Positions 1-8,798 are shown, counted from the first letter of the stretch. The stretch: DNA of 64,000 nucleotides from Streptomyces sp. CG 926 (GCF_003148825.1 NZ_QGGZ01000021.1:36438-100437); one strand, 5' to 3'. A program made the numbers and translations. The notes: a model not told the origin generated them from the sequence alone.

Positions 1-245
1 CACGAGCCGCGCTCGGTTCACCCGATGGCCACTCAGCTTGACCGAATATGCACGTTCGATCACCGAGAGCGACGCATGCGGGAGGCCCGGTTCCGCGCCG
101 ACCCGAAGCCCGCGCGATCTGGGTGACGCCCTGTCGGATCACGGCGTGAGCCAGGCCGGCGGCACTCGGGCGGGTCGGGTCGTGCGGAGCGGTGCTCGCG
201 GGCGTGGTGTGTGACCATCCCAGGATTCACTCGTTTGACGCGGGC
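1..245. other. Upstream non-coding stretch
   Basis: I see no convincing gene here. Reading frames on both strands are arginine/proline-rich shadows typical of high-GC DNA. The stretch probably holds the promoter of the gene starting at 246 (or at the alternative GTG at 192). Confidence 0.4.
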
Positions 246-2186
246 GTGAGCACCTCTCAGAGATTCGACTCGGCCGCCGTCGAGCACGCCGAGGCGGTCC
301 TTGTCGAGCAGTACCCCCGACTGGTCCGGCTCGCCTACCTGACGCTCCCGGACTCGCTGGGCCGGCACGCCCGCGTCCTGCTGGCCCACAAGGCCGTGCA
401 GCGGGCGCTGCCCCGCCCCGGCACACCGGCGGAACCAGCCGGCGCCGAGGGGGGCTCGGACGAACCGGACCCGCACCTCACGCTGGTCCGCACCCGCGTC
501 CTACGCGCCGCCCTCGCTCCCGCCGGACCCGCGGGCGGCATCCGGGCCCGCATCGGCCGGCCGCCCGTACCGCCCTTCGTGTGGGGGCTGCGACTGTGGC
601 CACCCGCGGGCGGGATCGACGAGGCCGCCCAGACGCTGGACGGTGCCCCCGCTCCCGTGCGGGCGGCGTTCGTCCTCCACCACCTGGACGACCTGACCGA
701 GGACGAAGCCGTGCGCCTCCTCCGCCGCGCCGGGGCTCCCGATCCCGCCGGATCCGTACGCGCCGCCCTTGCCCTACCCGTCCGGGAAGGACTCCTCCAG
801 GCCCTGCGCCGGCCGGAGTTCGACGCCAGCGTGGTCAGCACCCGCCCCACCGACCTGCTGCGCCGACGCCGCAGGGCCCGGGCCTGCTGGGCCGGCCTCG
901 CCACCCTGGCCGTGACCCTCACCGCGCTCTCCGTCCACGGCTCGCCCCCGGACCCGGACGTACGCCCCGCAGCCGGACCCGCGGCCTCCGGCGTGCTGGA
1001 CCCCGCCCGGCTCCAGCGTGTCCCCGCCGAGGCGTGGGCCGACACCGCCCGCGTCGACTTCACCGCCTGGCCCGCCCGCGGCGGCCGGACCGGCGACCGT
1101 GACCTGCTGGCCCGTGCCCTGCGCACATGGGCCGCGCCGGGCACGACCCCGGTCACCATGACGCCGGGTACCACCGCCGAACCGCCCGCACGACCGCCCC
1201 AACTGCTGTACGCGGGCGAACTGGACGGTCGCGCGGTGGTGCTTCTGCGCGACGAGGACCGAGTCGTGCGCTACGGCGAAACCACCACCGGATCCGGGGC
1301 CCGCACGCTCGATGTCACCCGCACCGACGACGCGGGCGTCACCACGGCGGCCGCCCTCACCCTGTCCCGGGCTCCCGGCGGGGCGTCGGCCCGCTACCTC
1401 CTCGCCCCGTGGATCGCCACGGCCGCCACCCGCGACCTGCACCGCGCCGCCGACGCGCCGCACACGCTCGCCGTCGCGGGCGACGGGGTCACCGCCCCGG
1501 CCGCGGTTCCTCCCGCCGGCGGAAGCTGCGCCTCCTGGCCCGTCCTCGAACTCACCTCATCGACCCGCATCGTCGAGAAGCACTCCTTCGTCCTCACCGA
1601 CCTCGGCGCGCTGTCCCCGGTGCACCTGACCTACACGCCGCTGCCGGACGGCCCCGCCGCCGCCCCCGCGCGCCAGCCGCGGGAAGCCACCGGCCCCGAG
1701 GCCCGTGCGGCCTGGGCACCCCTGGCCTGCCGGCTCGGCGAACTGCGGACCGGCGCCTACCGGGCCGTCAACGTCTGGGACTTCGCCACCGCCCAGCTGC
1801 CCGACGGAGGCGGCCGCGCGGTCTGGTCGTGCACACGGGCCTCCGGCTGGGCCGGGCCGGGCGACGTCACGGTCCGGATGCGCCTCGAAGCCGGGCCACC
1901 GCAGGACGTGGCGCGGGCCCGCTCCACCGCCGCCTGCGGCCGGTTCGGCCAGCACCTCCTCGCGGGCTTTCGCTGGCGCTCCCCGGCCGGCCGGTGGTAC
2001 CTGCTGGCCGCCGGAAGCCGACAGGTCACCGGGATCACCGCGACCGGCGCGGTGCGGGCCGGCGCCGCCGACCGTACCCTCGCCGCCCCCTGGCCCGGCC
2101 CGGACGGTCCGGTGTCAGTGACGGGAACCCTCGCCGGCGGCGGCACCGTGACCGCCCTCGACGGAGCGGGAGGCGGCCGCGACTGA
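246..2186 (+). CDS. Sigma-factor-like membrane protein of unknown function
   Basis: About 646 residues. The N-terminal part looks like a degenerate ECF sigma factor: an early segment with VEQYPRLVRLAYLTLP resembles region 2, and a later one with APVRAAFVLHHLDDLTEDEA resembles the helix-turn-helix of region 4. A single hydrophobic segment (nt about 870-945, CWAGLATLAVTLTALSV) follows, then a long C-terminal part rich in beta-strand-like sequence that would lie outside the membrane. This layout suggests a membrane-tethered sigma-like protein, but I recognise no named family and infer no target. Start: GTG 246 places the sigma-like segment near the N-terminus; an in-frame GTG at 192 would add 18 residues. 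Neither has a strong ribosome binding site. Confidence 0.75.
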   Translation: MSTSQRFDSAAVEHAEAVLVEQYPRLVRLAYLTLPDSLGRHARVLLAHKAVQRALPRPGTPAEPAGAEGGSDEPDPHLTLVRTRVLRAALAPAGPAGGIRARIGRPPVPPFVWGLRLWPPAGGIDEAAQTLDGAPAPVRAAFVLHHLDDLTEDEAVRLLRRAGAPDPAGSVRAALALPVREGLLQALRRPEFDASVVSTRPTDLLRRRRRARACWAGLATLAVTLTALSVHGSPPDPDVRPAAGPAASGVLDPARLQRVPAEAWADTARVDFTAWPARGGRTGDRDLLARALRTWAAPGTTPVTMTPGTTAEPPARPPQLLYAGELDGRAVVLLRDEDRVVRYGETTTGSGARTLDVTRTDDAGVTTAAALTLSRAPGGASARYLLAPWIATAATRDLHRAADAPHTLAVAGDGVTAPAAVPPAGGSCASWPVLELTSSTRIVEKHSFVLTDLGALSPVHLTYTPLPDGPAAAPARQPREATGPEARAAWAPLACRLGELRTGAYRAVNVWDFATAQLPDGGGRAVWSCTRASGWAGPGDVTVRMRLEAGPPQDVARARSTAACGRFGQHLLAGFRWRSPAGRWYLLAAGSRQVTGITATGAVRAGAADRTLAAPWPGPDGPVSVTGTLAGGGTVTALDGAGGGRD

Positions 2187-2644
2187 CCGGTGACGCGAGC
2201 CGTCACCGGCCGTCGGAGCTCCCGGCCGACCTTGGTGGGCCGGCGACGTCCAGCTCGTCGAGGCCGTTGCGGGAGCGCGTGAAGGGCGTCACCCGGACTC
2301 CTCCCACGTGCATCGCGGTGACGTCCCGCCAGGTACCGAGCCGCGTGCTCCCCACCTTGTCGCCACTCGTGAGGACAGCACGGGGGTGGTAGTCATCACG
2401 GCGCCGGTCTGCGACGTTGTCACCCGCCCGATCCGCGGTGTCCATCCCGGATCGGGAGCGGCCACCCGCGTGATGGTCCGCTACCCCCGTCCGTGCTCCG
2501 GCGGCGCCCTGGGCGAGCCGGGGGGGGCGGTCGGAGGCGGCGGCAGAGCCTGCCACCGCCCCCGCCCCTCACCTGCAATGGCCCCGCATCAGCCGGGCTT
2601 GAACGGCTGAGCGCCGTGGAACAGGACTTGGCTGTCGTGCCGTT
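2187..2644. other. Intergenic stretch without a confident gene
   Basis: Between the sigma-like gene and the small minus-strand gene. A minus-strand frame (about 2203-2556) has a protein-like tail with LTSGDKVGSTRLGTWRDV, which could be a decayed or very small gene, but it lacks a supported start and I recognise no family. Confidence 0.3.
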
Positions 2645-2944
2645 CTAGTACGACAGGTCCTTCTGCTCCGTGATCAGGCGGCCGGCGATGTGCAGGTTGC
2701 CGTCGGAGTCGAGCACCGCGATGACCTTCTTCGTGGAGCCGTGGTGGGTCGTGAAGTAGATCTTGTCCGCCTCCTGCGAGGAGGAGAAATTCGTGTTCAC
2801 CGACAGCTCGATGCTCACCGGCGAGCTGATGAGCACGTCCTTCTTCGGCGAGTTCGGGTAGACCTGGTTCTGCCGCAACGCGATGCGGCCGTGGGTGTCG
2901 CCCTCGTCCCAGTCCGACGCCTGTCCAAGATCGATATCGGGCAT
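2645..2944 (-). CDS. Small hypothetical protein, 99 aa
   Basis: The reading frame starts MPDIDLGQASDWDEGDTHGR and ends QKDLSY. ATG 2944 is chosen because GGAGAGG lies just upstream on the minus strand; the frame could open earlier, but that extension is arginine-rich. The amino-acid composition (S, N, K, T) is less GC-driven than the flanks, which supports a real gene. It appears soluble, with strand-like patterns (KKVIAVLDSDGNLHIAGRLI) and no cysteine. I do not recognise a function. It stands alone, with no operon partner. Confidence 0.7.
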   Translation of the reverse strand: MPDIDLGQASDWDEGDTHGRIALRQNQVYPNSPKKDVLISSPVSIELSVNTNFSSSQEADKIYFTTHHGSTKKVIAVLDSDGNLHIAGRLITEQKDLSY

Positions 2945-3103
2945 GTGACCTCTCCTCCAGTCCGGGCGGACCGCTACTCCTCTCGCGGGTCTCCAGCCAC
3001 GTCGGTTCATGACTGCAGTCCGGAAAGGACGCGCCCCGCTCCCCCAGCGAAAGAACCATCCGGCCCGGGCTCATCGCAACGCCGCCCGAACCAGATCGAG
3101 AAA

Positions 3104-3658
3104 CTACACGGCCCGTTCATCTGATGATGACCAAACAGCCGAGATAGTCACAAAAGGCTGAAACATCTTCAGATGTCTGAATAATTGCGTACTGGAGTGC
3201 GGGGAAAGCGCCTGTCCGATCACTCCGCGCCTGACAGCGATCCGACCGCTCCGGTCGAGTGCGCCTGGGCCGAGGACAAGGTCGGAAGCGGCCCGAGACC
3301 GGACGCGGTCCTGGGCCTGCGGGTCGAGCTTCAGCAGCAGCTCCTCGCCGACCACCCCCTCGCGCCGCCAGATGGCGCAGAGGGTCTCCGGACCCACTTC
3401 GGCGACCTCCGGCTCCGCGTCGGCTGGGGTCTGCACCAAGGCTTCGACGACCGGCCTGCCCCGAATTGCCGCGATCGCCCGCGCCATCCGGGCCCGCTGC
3501 TCCGCGGGGACGGCCGGGTCGGCGAGCGAGCGCAGCACGTCCACCGTGTCGCGAGCGTCCTGGCAGGGCAGCTCGATCCACCCGCCGCCCTGGATCCGCG
3601 ATGCACCACCGGTCGGCGGCTCGAACCGCCTACCGACCGACAGAACGAGGACGAACAT
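3104..3658 (-). pseudogene. Possible coding remnant, unknown
   Basis: The central part of this minus-strand frame (DARDTVDVLRSLADPAVPAE ... EELLLKLDPQAQDRVRSR) looks like real helical protein sequence. Its C-terminal part runs through an AT-richer region and looks unlike protein. I see no ribosome binding site or family match. It could be a decayed gene, a short real gene that ends early, or chance. Confidence 0.25.
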
Positions 3659-3705
3659 GGTCAGGAGCGTCTGAGCGCAGCACACAGACCCCACCCCATT
3701 ATTAA

Positions 3706-3724
3706 TTAGGTAAGCCTTACCTAA
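3706..3724. promoter_or_regulatory. Iron box (IdeR/DmdR-type operator)
   Basis: TTAGGTAAGCCTTACCTAA is a perfect 9-bp inverted repeat around one central base and matches the actinobacterial iron-box consensus. It ends 20 bp before ATG 3745 (2 bp before the alternative ATG 3727). A ferrous-iron-loaded DmdR-like repressor should block transcription of the esterase gene when iron is plentiful. Confidence 0.9.
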
Positions 3725-3744
3725 AGATGCCTTACGATGCCGTC

Positions 3745-4914
3745 ATGCAGAAGATCATTCGCGTACTGACGGCGCTGGCGACCGGTCTGGTGCTCACCGC
3801 GCCCGGCGCGCTCGCCGCGCCCGCCGTGGCCGCGCCCGCCCCGGGGGTCGCCTCCCGAATCGAACTCCCGCGACCCACCGGCAACTTCGCCGTGGGCCGC
3901 GACACCCTCCACCTGGTGGACCGGGAGCGCAAGGATCCCTGGGTGCCCACGGCCGACCGGGAATTACTCCTGTCGCTCTACTACCCGGCGCTCGCGCGCA
4001 CCGGAACTCCCGCTCCCTACATGGCCACTTCCGAGGCCAAGGCGTTGCTGACCGACCGCGGGCAGCTCGGCTCGTACGTCACCCCCGAGCGCCTCGCGGC
4101 CGCCCGGACGAACGCACGCACGGACGCGCTGCCCCGGCCCGCCGCGCACCGTTACCCGCTGATCGTGCTCTCCCCCGGCTTCACGATGCCCCGCGCCTCA
4201 CTGACCACTCTGGCGGAGGACCTCGCCTCCCGCGGGTACGTGGTGGCGGCGGTGGACCACGCGTACGAGTCCGACGGCACCGTCTTCCCCGGCGGGCGGC
4301 TGCTCACGTGCAAGGCCTGTGAGCAGGTGTTCCCCGACGGCTCGCTGCACCGGGTCTCCGACGGCCGGGCCCGTGACATCCCCTTCGTGCTGGACCGGCT
4401 GACCGGCCCGGGCGCGACGTGGCGGTACTCCTGGCTGATCGACCCCCGGCGCATCGGCATGGCCGGGCATTCCATCGGCGGTGCGGCCGCGTCGGCCACC
4501 ATGGCCGTGGACCCGCGCGTGGACGCCGGGGTCGACATGGACGGCACCCTCTTCACACCCGTACCCCAGGCCGGTCTCGGCGGGCGGCCCTTCCTGCTGC
4601 TCGCCGGTGACCCGGCCCTGCTGCCGCCGGACTTCCCCGACACCTCCTGGGAGGACAACTGGCCCCGGCTGGACGGCTGGAAGCGCTGGCTGACCGTCAC
4701 GGGGGCCGGGCATCCCGGTTTCACCGACTGGCCCGTACTGGGCGACCAGGTCGGGTACCCGCACCCGGAGACACCGCTGTCCGGCACCCGCTCGCAGCAG
4801 ATCACCCGGGCGTACGTCGGCGACTTCTTCGACCTGCACCTGCGAGGGAAGCCGGCGCCGCGCCTGGACGGCCCGACGGCAGCCGACCCGGAGGTCGTGT
4901 TCCACCGCGGCTGA
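3745..4914 (+). CDS. Secreted PAF-acetylhydrolase-like esterase, iron-regulated
   Basis: About 389 residues with a signal peptide (MQKIIRVLTALATGLVLTAP, then an alanine-rich cleavage region). The body is an alpha/beta hydrolase of the platelet-activating-factor acetylhydrolase (isoform II-like) family. The nucleophile elbow is GMAGHSIGG (Ser at nt about 4470), an acid follows in VDMDG, and the histidine lies in GAGHPGF. Because an iron box sits directly upstream, I infer a role in siderophore metabolism, perhaps hydrolysing an ester in the ferri-siderophore or processing it outside the cell; no substrate is shown. The signal peptide begins at ATG 3745. ATG 3727 in the same frame would add six residues and lies almost on the iron box. 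No strong ribosome binding site is seen for either. Confidence 0.9.
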   Translation: MQKIIRVLTALATGLVLTAPGALAAPAVAAPAPGVASRIELPRPTGNFAVGRDTLHLVDRERKDPWVPTADRELLLSLYYPALARTGTPAPYMATSEAKALLTDRGQLGSYVTPERLAAARTNARTDALPRPAAHRYPLIVLSPGFTMPRASLTTLAEDLASRGYVVAAVDHAYESDGTVFPGGRLLTCKACEQVFPDGSLHRVSDGRARDIPFVLDRLTGPGATWRYSWLIDPRRIGMAGHSIGGAAASATMAVDPRVDAGVDMDGTLFTPVPQAGLGGRPFLLLAGDPALLPPDFPDTSWEDNWPRLDGWKRWLTVTGAGHPGFTDWPVLGDQVGYPHPETPLSGTRSQQITRAYVGDFFDLHLRGKPAPRLDGPTAADPEVVFHRG

Positions 4915-5520
4915 CCGAGCCGAACCGAGGACTCCACACGCAGGTCGCACACCACCGAGGGCGGCGCCGCCGCCGATGGCCTGAGCGGCGTGGCCATGAC
5001 GCTGCTGACGCCCTCTATGGCCGCGCCCACGCGGCAGAGTTCCTGCCGGGCACGGCGTTCCGCGATCCTACGGCCGCGTCCGTAATGGCCGCGCCGCCCG
5101 GACATACGGCGCCCGAAGTCCTGACCGACCGGGGCAATGCGCTCGGCTCGGTCCACCGGGCCATCGCCTGCGAGGAGTTGATCGCCGCCTTCTGCCGGGA
5201 ACACAGGACGCGGATGCGACGGTCGGCAGGGCAGGGGTTCGTCGTCGTTCAGTCCGGTGAGCTCGGCGTGGACCGGGACGCCGACGAACGATGGTGCCAC
5301 CCGCGGTTCCCGGGCGTGCGCCTCCGCGGTCGTGCGACCGTGCCGGCGTAGCCGCGGCACCAGGGAGGGGACCGCCGGCAGACGGGCCTGGGCCCGAGGA
5401 ACTCCTCGGTGCACGAAGGCCGTCGCTCGGACGGGTGGGGGCGCTCCGCGTAAGGGGCGCCCCGTCGCCGTTCGCGTCCTGCCCCGGCCGGCGAGCGTCT
5501 GCGTGGGGCGTGAGCTCGGC
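4915..5520. other. Intergenic stretch, about 600 bases, nothing convincing
   Basis: Short frames on both strands (for example plus 5085-5351) have no ribosome binding site, skewed codon use and no family resemblance. It may be decayed coding DNA. Confidence 0.4.
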
Positions 5521-6069
5521 TCAGCCCGATGACGTCACCGGAGTCCGCACGCCGAACCACTGCTCGGCGCCGAACTCCTCGAATCGCTCCACCTCGGTGA
5601 ACCCGAGCTTCGCCGCGAGGCGCTTCGCGCGGTCGTTGGCACTCTGGGTGCAAAGGACCACGGGCTCGTCCGGAGCTGCGTCGGCGACCCAGTCGAGTGC
5701 GGCCGCGCACGCCTCGGTGGCGTACCCGTGCCCCCATGCCTCCGGCAGGAACATGAAGCCGAGTTCGACCTCTCCGGCCTCCGGGCGGACGTGCCCCTTG
5801 CGTTCGGGGCCGCGCCGATCGAGCGTGACCATGCCGATCATCGCTCCGTCGAGGTCGATCACGAAGAAGCCGGGGCGTCGCCCCGGTACCTCCGGCACCG
5901 AGCCTTCGAGCTCGGCTCGTGGTCGGGCGCCACCGACGTAGGTGCCCACCTCGGGCGATGCGAACAGCTCGATGAACGCGGCACGGTCGCGCGCCTCGGA
6001 CCCCCGCAGAACCAGTCGATCGGTCCGTATCGGGGTGGGTTGCCAGGCCTCGGCTCCGATTTCAGTCAT
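5521..6069 (-). CDS. GNAT N-acetyltransferase (RimJ/RimL type)
   Basis: 182 residues. It begins with the family signature of ribosomal-protein-acetyltransferase-like GNATs (TPIRTDRLVLRGSEARDRAA). It has a beta-strand with VELGFMFLPEAWGHGYATEA, which is the acetyl-CoA pyrophosphate-binding loop, and a C-terminal NDRAKRLAAKLGFTEVERFE. It should transfer an acetyl group from acetyl-CoA to an amine, but the substrate is unknown. ATG 6069 is chosen because the domain starts about 15 residues later; the upstream extension is not protein-like. It is transcribed away from the iron-regulated HTH gene and has no iron box of its own. Confidence 0.9.
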   Translation of the reverse strand: MTEIGAEAWQPTPIRTDRLVLRGSEARDRAAFIELFASPEVGTYVGGARPRAELEGSVPEVPGRRPGFFVIDLDGAMIGMVTLDRRGPERKGHVRPEAGEVELGFMFLPEAWGHGYATEACAAALDWVADAAPDEPVVLCTQSANDRAKRLAAKLGFTEVERFEEFGAEQWFGVRTPVTSSG

Positions 6070-6310
6070 GCCGGACAACGTATCCCACGCATGGAGGAAC
6101 GATCCGAGCATGCGCCGACGGCTCGGAACGCCGTACCGCCGTGGCGCCGTAGGAGGTCTGCGGCACATTGTTCGGCCATGAGTGGCGCGCGCCCCGATCG
6201 GCCCGACCGTTCGCGATTCAACCAGCTTGCCCACAAGCGCGGTTGGGTCGCTGCGACACGCCTCGGAAAGCCCACGACTGCGACGACATTTCTCCCCTTT
6301 CACTGCACTC

Positions 6311-6329
6311 TTAGGTTAGGCTTACCTAA
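6311..6329. promoter_or_regulatory. Iron box
   Basis: TTAGGTTAGGCTTACCTAA, a near-perfect palindrome, 16 bp before ATG 6346. It is expected to place the HTH gene under iron repression. Confidence 0.9.
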
Positions 6330-6345
6330 GAGTGGGGGTGTGGGG

Positions 6346-6993
6346 ATGCAGGACAACGCGCGAGACCAAGCGCAGCAGGACGAATGGGCCGATGAGGTGC
6401 TGGCCTGGATGAGTTCCCAGGAGGAGATGGACCGCGCACTACGTGACGCGCTGCGCCGCACGCCCAGTCAGCGGGAGGAGACGATCGCCCGGATGGCGGA
6501 CGCCCTTCGCGGAGCGGCCCAGGGGTTGACCATCCCCGGGTGCGCGGCCGCGGCCGGCGTTCCCGAGCGCATTCTGCGCGAGTGGCTGGAGATCGACACC
6601 AGCTTCGCCACGGCACTCGACTCCGCACACGCACTGGCCGAGGCGCACGGGCTGAGCCCCGGGGCGGCACCGACTCCGGCCGCGTTGCAGCTGATGCTGA
6701 ACGCGATCCGCAAAGGGGCCGCCTGGCCCGCCGCGGCGACCCTCGTAGGCATCTCCGTGCGCGGCTTCAACCGCCTACGGGCCGAGGCACCACCGGTGGG
6801 TGCCCTGATCGCGGCGGCCCAGCGGGCGCGCTCGGCGAAGGCGGGCGCGAGCCGGCGACGCAGACCGCCCAGAACGGCGAGCCGCCGGGTCGGATACCGG
6901 ATCGTGCAACTCGACGATCCGCTCCTGTCCCCGGACAGCCAACCGGACGCCCCCGGAGGTGGGTTGGACGAACGCGCCACACATCGGGATTGA
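6346..6993 (+). CDS. Iron-box-controlled protein with two HTH-like segments
   Basis: 215 residues (MQDNARDQAQQDEWADEVLA). Two segments look like helix-turn-helix units: one around ADALRGAAQGLTIPGCAAAAGVPERILREW, and one around RKGAAWPAAATLVGISVRGFNRL. Between and after them are helical stretches; the C-terminus is basic (KAGASRRRRPPR) and then acidic or disordered. It could be a DNA-binding regulator induced by iron starvation, or a transposon-derived HTH protein. I know no named family. GGGG stretches serve as a weak ribosome binding site; upstream in-frame GTG codons are possible but overlap the iron box region. It is transcribed toward the siderophore genes but separated from them by a second iron box. 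Confidence 0.8.
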   Translation: MQDNARDQAQQDEWADEVLAWMSSQEEMDRALRDALRRTPSQREETIARMADALRGAAQGLTIPGCAAAAGVPERILREWLEIDTSFATALDSAHALAEAHGLSPGAAPTPAALQLMLNAIRKGAAWPAAATLVGISVRGFNRLRAEAPPVGALIAAAQRARSAKAGASRRRRPPRTASRRVGYRIVQLDDPLLSPDSQPDAPGGGLDERATHRD

Positions 6994-7052
6994 GCGCGCG
7001 ATCACGCGAAGACCGATTTCGGTGGGCGCCGTCCACCCTCCCGACGGTAAAG

Positions 7053-7071
7053 TTAGGTTAGGCTTAGCTAA
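7053..7071. promoter_or_regulatory. Iron box
   Basis: TTAGGTTAGGCTTAGCTAA, with one departure from symmetry in the right arm. It lies 101 bp before GTG 7173 and should control the isochorismatase-like/argB pair. Confidence 0.88.
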
Positions 7072-7172
7072 GTAAGAGATGAGAGTCGGAGCATCCTCCG
7101 CCCCTCGTCGAGCTCCGCGCGCCCGTTCACCACCGACGCTCCGCGCAGCGCCGGTGACAAGGAGATCCAGCC

Positions 7173-7808
7173 GTGGGCCCTGTGACCATCGACCCTTATC
7201 CCATGCCCACCCAGGACCTGGTGCCGCGCTCCGTGGCGCCCTGGTCCGTCGACCCCGACCGGGCCGCCCTGCTGATACACAACATGCAGAACCATCTGCT
7301 GCGGCCCTTCCCCCGCGATCGCTCCCCCCTCGTGGACCTGATCGGCAACATCGCCGATCTGCGCAGGTCGGCACGGCGGCTGGGCCTCCCGGTCGTCTTC
7401 AGCACCGTACCGGCGGGCGAGCGCCCCGAACAGCGAGGTCTCGTCGCCGAGATGGAGACCGATCCGGTGGCGCCGGACCGCGACGCGTCGATCACCGAGG
7501 AACTGACCCCGCGCAAGGGCGAGCACATGATCGCCAACGCGCGGCACAACGCCTTCCTACGCAGCCACCTGGAGCGCATCCTGCGCACCACGGGGCGGGA
7601 CCAGCTGATCCTGTGCGGCGTGTTCGCCCATTCCGGCGTGCTGCTCACCGCGGCGGACGCGTTCATGAACGACATCCAGCCATTCGTCGTGGCCGACGCG
7701 GTGGCGGACACCTCCGCGGAGGAGCACGCGCTCGCCCTGCGCTGGACGGCCGCACGGGGCGCCGTCGTACGCACCACCACGACCCTCATCGACGAACTGG
7801 AAGCCTGA
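7173..7808 (+). CDS. Isochorismatase-family paralogue lacking catalytic residues
   Basis: 211 residues, clearly homologous along its length to EntB/DhbB isochorismatase and to the intact copy at 40140-40772. In that copy the catalytic set is D37 (VHDLQN), Q79 (YTAQP) and K123 (LTKWKYSAF). Here the aligned positions are N37 (IHNMQN), V79 (FSTVP) and N122 (MIANARHNAF). The fold-defining tail (GVFAHSGVLLTAADAFMNDI) is kept. It therefore probably does not hydrolyse isochorismate; a structural or partner-binding role, or a different reaction, is possible. The start is well supported: AAGGAG at 7159-7164, 8 bp before GTG 7173. It lies 23 bp upstream of argB and the two should be co-transcribed from the iron-box promoter. 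Confidence 0.9.
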   Translation: MGPVTIDPYPMPTQDLVPRSVAPWSVDPDRAALLIHNMQNHLLRPFPRDRSPLVDLIGNIADLRRSARRLGLPVVFSTVPAGERPEQRGLVAEMETDPVAPDRDASITEELTPRKGEHMIANARHNAFLRSHLERILRTTGRDQLILCGVFAHSGVLLTAADAFMNDIQPFVVADAVADTSAEEHALALRWTAARGAVVRTTTTLIDELEA

Positions 7809-7831
7809 ATGACGACCGTGGACCTCGCCCC

Positions 7832-8737
7832 ATGAGCGCACCGGCGGCGCCGCGGGCGCGCACCCTCATCGAGGCCCTGCCCTGGCTGGAGCGGTTCCAA
7901 GGCCGCACGGTCGTGGTCAAGTTCGGCGGCCACGCCATGGTGAACGAGGAGCTCAAGGCGGCCTTCGCGCAGGACGTGGTCTCCCTGCACTACGCGGGGC
8001 TTCGGCCGGTCGTCGTGCACGGCGGCGGCCCCCAGATCAGCGCGATGCTCGAACAGCTCGCACTGGAGGTCCGGTTCGCCGCGGGCCTACGGGTGACGAC
8101 CCCCGCGGTGATGGACGTCGTCCGCATGGTGCTGGCCGGGCAGGTGCAGCGGGACATCGTCGGCCTGATCAACCGTCACGGCTCCTTCGCCGTGGGAATG
8201 ACCGGCGAGGACGCCCGCACCCTGTCCGCCGTCCGGCGGCCGGCCCTGGTGGACGGCGCCGAGGTGGACATCGGCCTGGTGGGCGACATCGTGCACGTCG
8301 ACCCCGACACCGTGCGGGGGCTGTTGGAGCGCGGGCGTATCCCGGTGATCTCTCCCATCGCCCGGGGAGCGCACGACGACAACGTCTACAACATCAACGC
8401 CGATCTGGCGGCCGCAGCCCTCGCCGAGGCACTGGACGCCGAGAAGCTGGTGATGCTCACCGACGTCGCCGGCCTCTACGCGGACTGGCCGCACAGCACG
8501 GAGATCATCGACCGGCTCACGGCCGGTGAACTGGCGGAGCTGCTGCCCTCGATGGCGGGCGGCATGGTGCCCAAGATGGAGGGGTGCCTGCGTGCGGTGC
8601 GCTCCGGGGTACGGATGGCGCACGTACTGGACGGCAGGGTTCCGCACGCCTTGGTGCTGGAGGTATTCGCCGACGAGCACACCGGAACCACGGTGGTGCC
8701 CGACGGTCCGCCGGGCGAGGAACACCTCCCCCGCTGA
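7832..8737 (+). CDS. argB: Acetylglutamate kinase paralogue
   Basis: 301 residues, the full length of the amino-acid kinase family. Motifs: VVKFGGHAM near the N-terminus (ATP-binding lysine), PVVVHGGGPQIS, GLVGDIV, NVYNINAD and KLVMLTDVAGLY. It should phosphorylate N-acetylglutamate, the second step toward ornithine. Its place behind an iron box and beside an ornithine hydroxylase suggests a cluster-specific copy that boosts ornithine supply under iron starvation. ATG 7832 follows the upstream stop by 23 bp without a clear ribosome binding site. It seems catalytically intact. A second housekeeping argB elsewhere in the genome is expected but not visible here. Confidence 0.93.
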   Translation: MSAPAAPRARTLIEALPWLERFQGRTVVVKFGGHAMVNEELKAAFAQDVVSLHYAGLRPVVVHGGGPQISAMLEQLALEVRFAAGLRVTTPAVMDVVRMVLAGQVQRDIVGLINRHGSFAVGMTGEDARTLSAVRRPALVDGAEVDIGLVGDIVHVDPDTVRGLLERGRIPVISPIARGAHDDNVYNINADLAAAALAEALDAEKLVMLTDVAGLYADWPHSTEIIDRLTAGELAELLPSMAGGMVPKMEGCLRAVRSGVRMAHVLDGRVPHALVLEVFADEHTGTTVVPDGPPGEEHLPR

Positions 8738-8771
8738 ACCGGGGAAGGTCGACCTGCCCGACCCTCCCCCA

Positions 8772-8798
8772 CCCCCGGAGCCACCTCGGCTCCGGGGG
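8772..8798 (+). terminator. Rho-independent-type hairpin after argB
   Basis: An 11-bp perfect GC stem (8772-8782 with 8788-8798) with a 5-base loop, 35 bases after the argB stop. There is no T-tract, as is common in streptomycetes. It separates the argB unit from the ornithine hydroxylase unit. Confidence 0.8.

Larger units (their letters stand above)
2945..3744. other. Intergenic stretch with AT-richer segment and iron box
   Basis: About 800 bases between two genes. It contains an AT-richer patch (about 3115-3190), a protein-like minus-strand frame listed separately, and the iron box at 3706-3724. Nothing else could be supported. Confidence 0.4.

Noticed and set aside
5085..5351. 88-codon plus-strand frame
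   Set aside because: No ribosome binding site, no recognisable family and overlapping frames of equal quality; more likely decayed or non-coding DNA.
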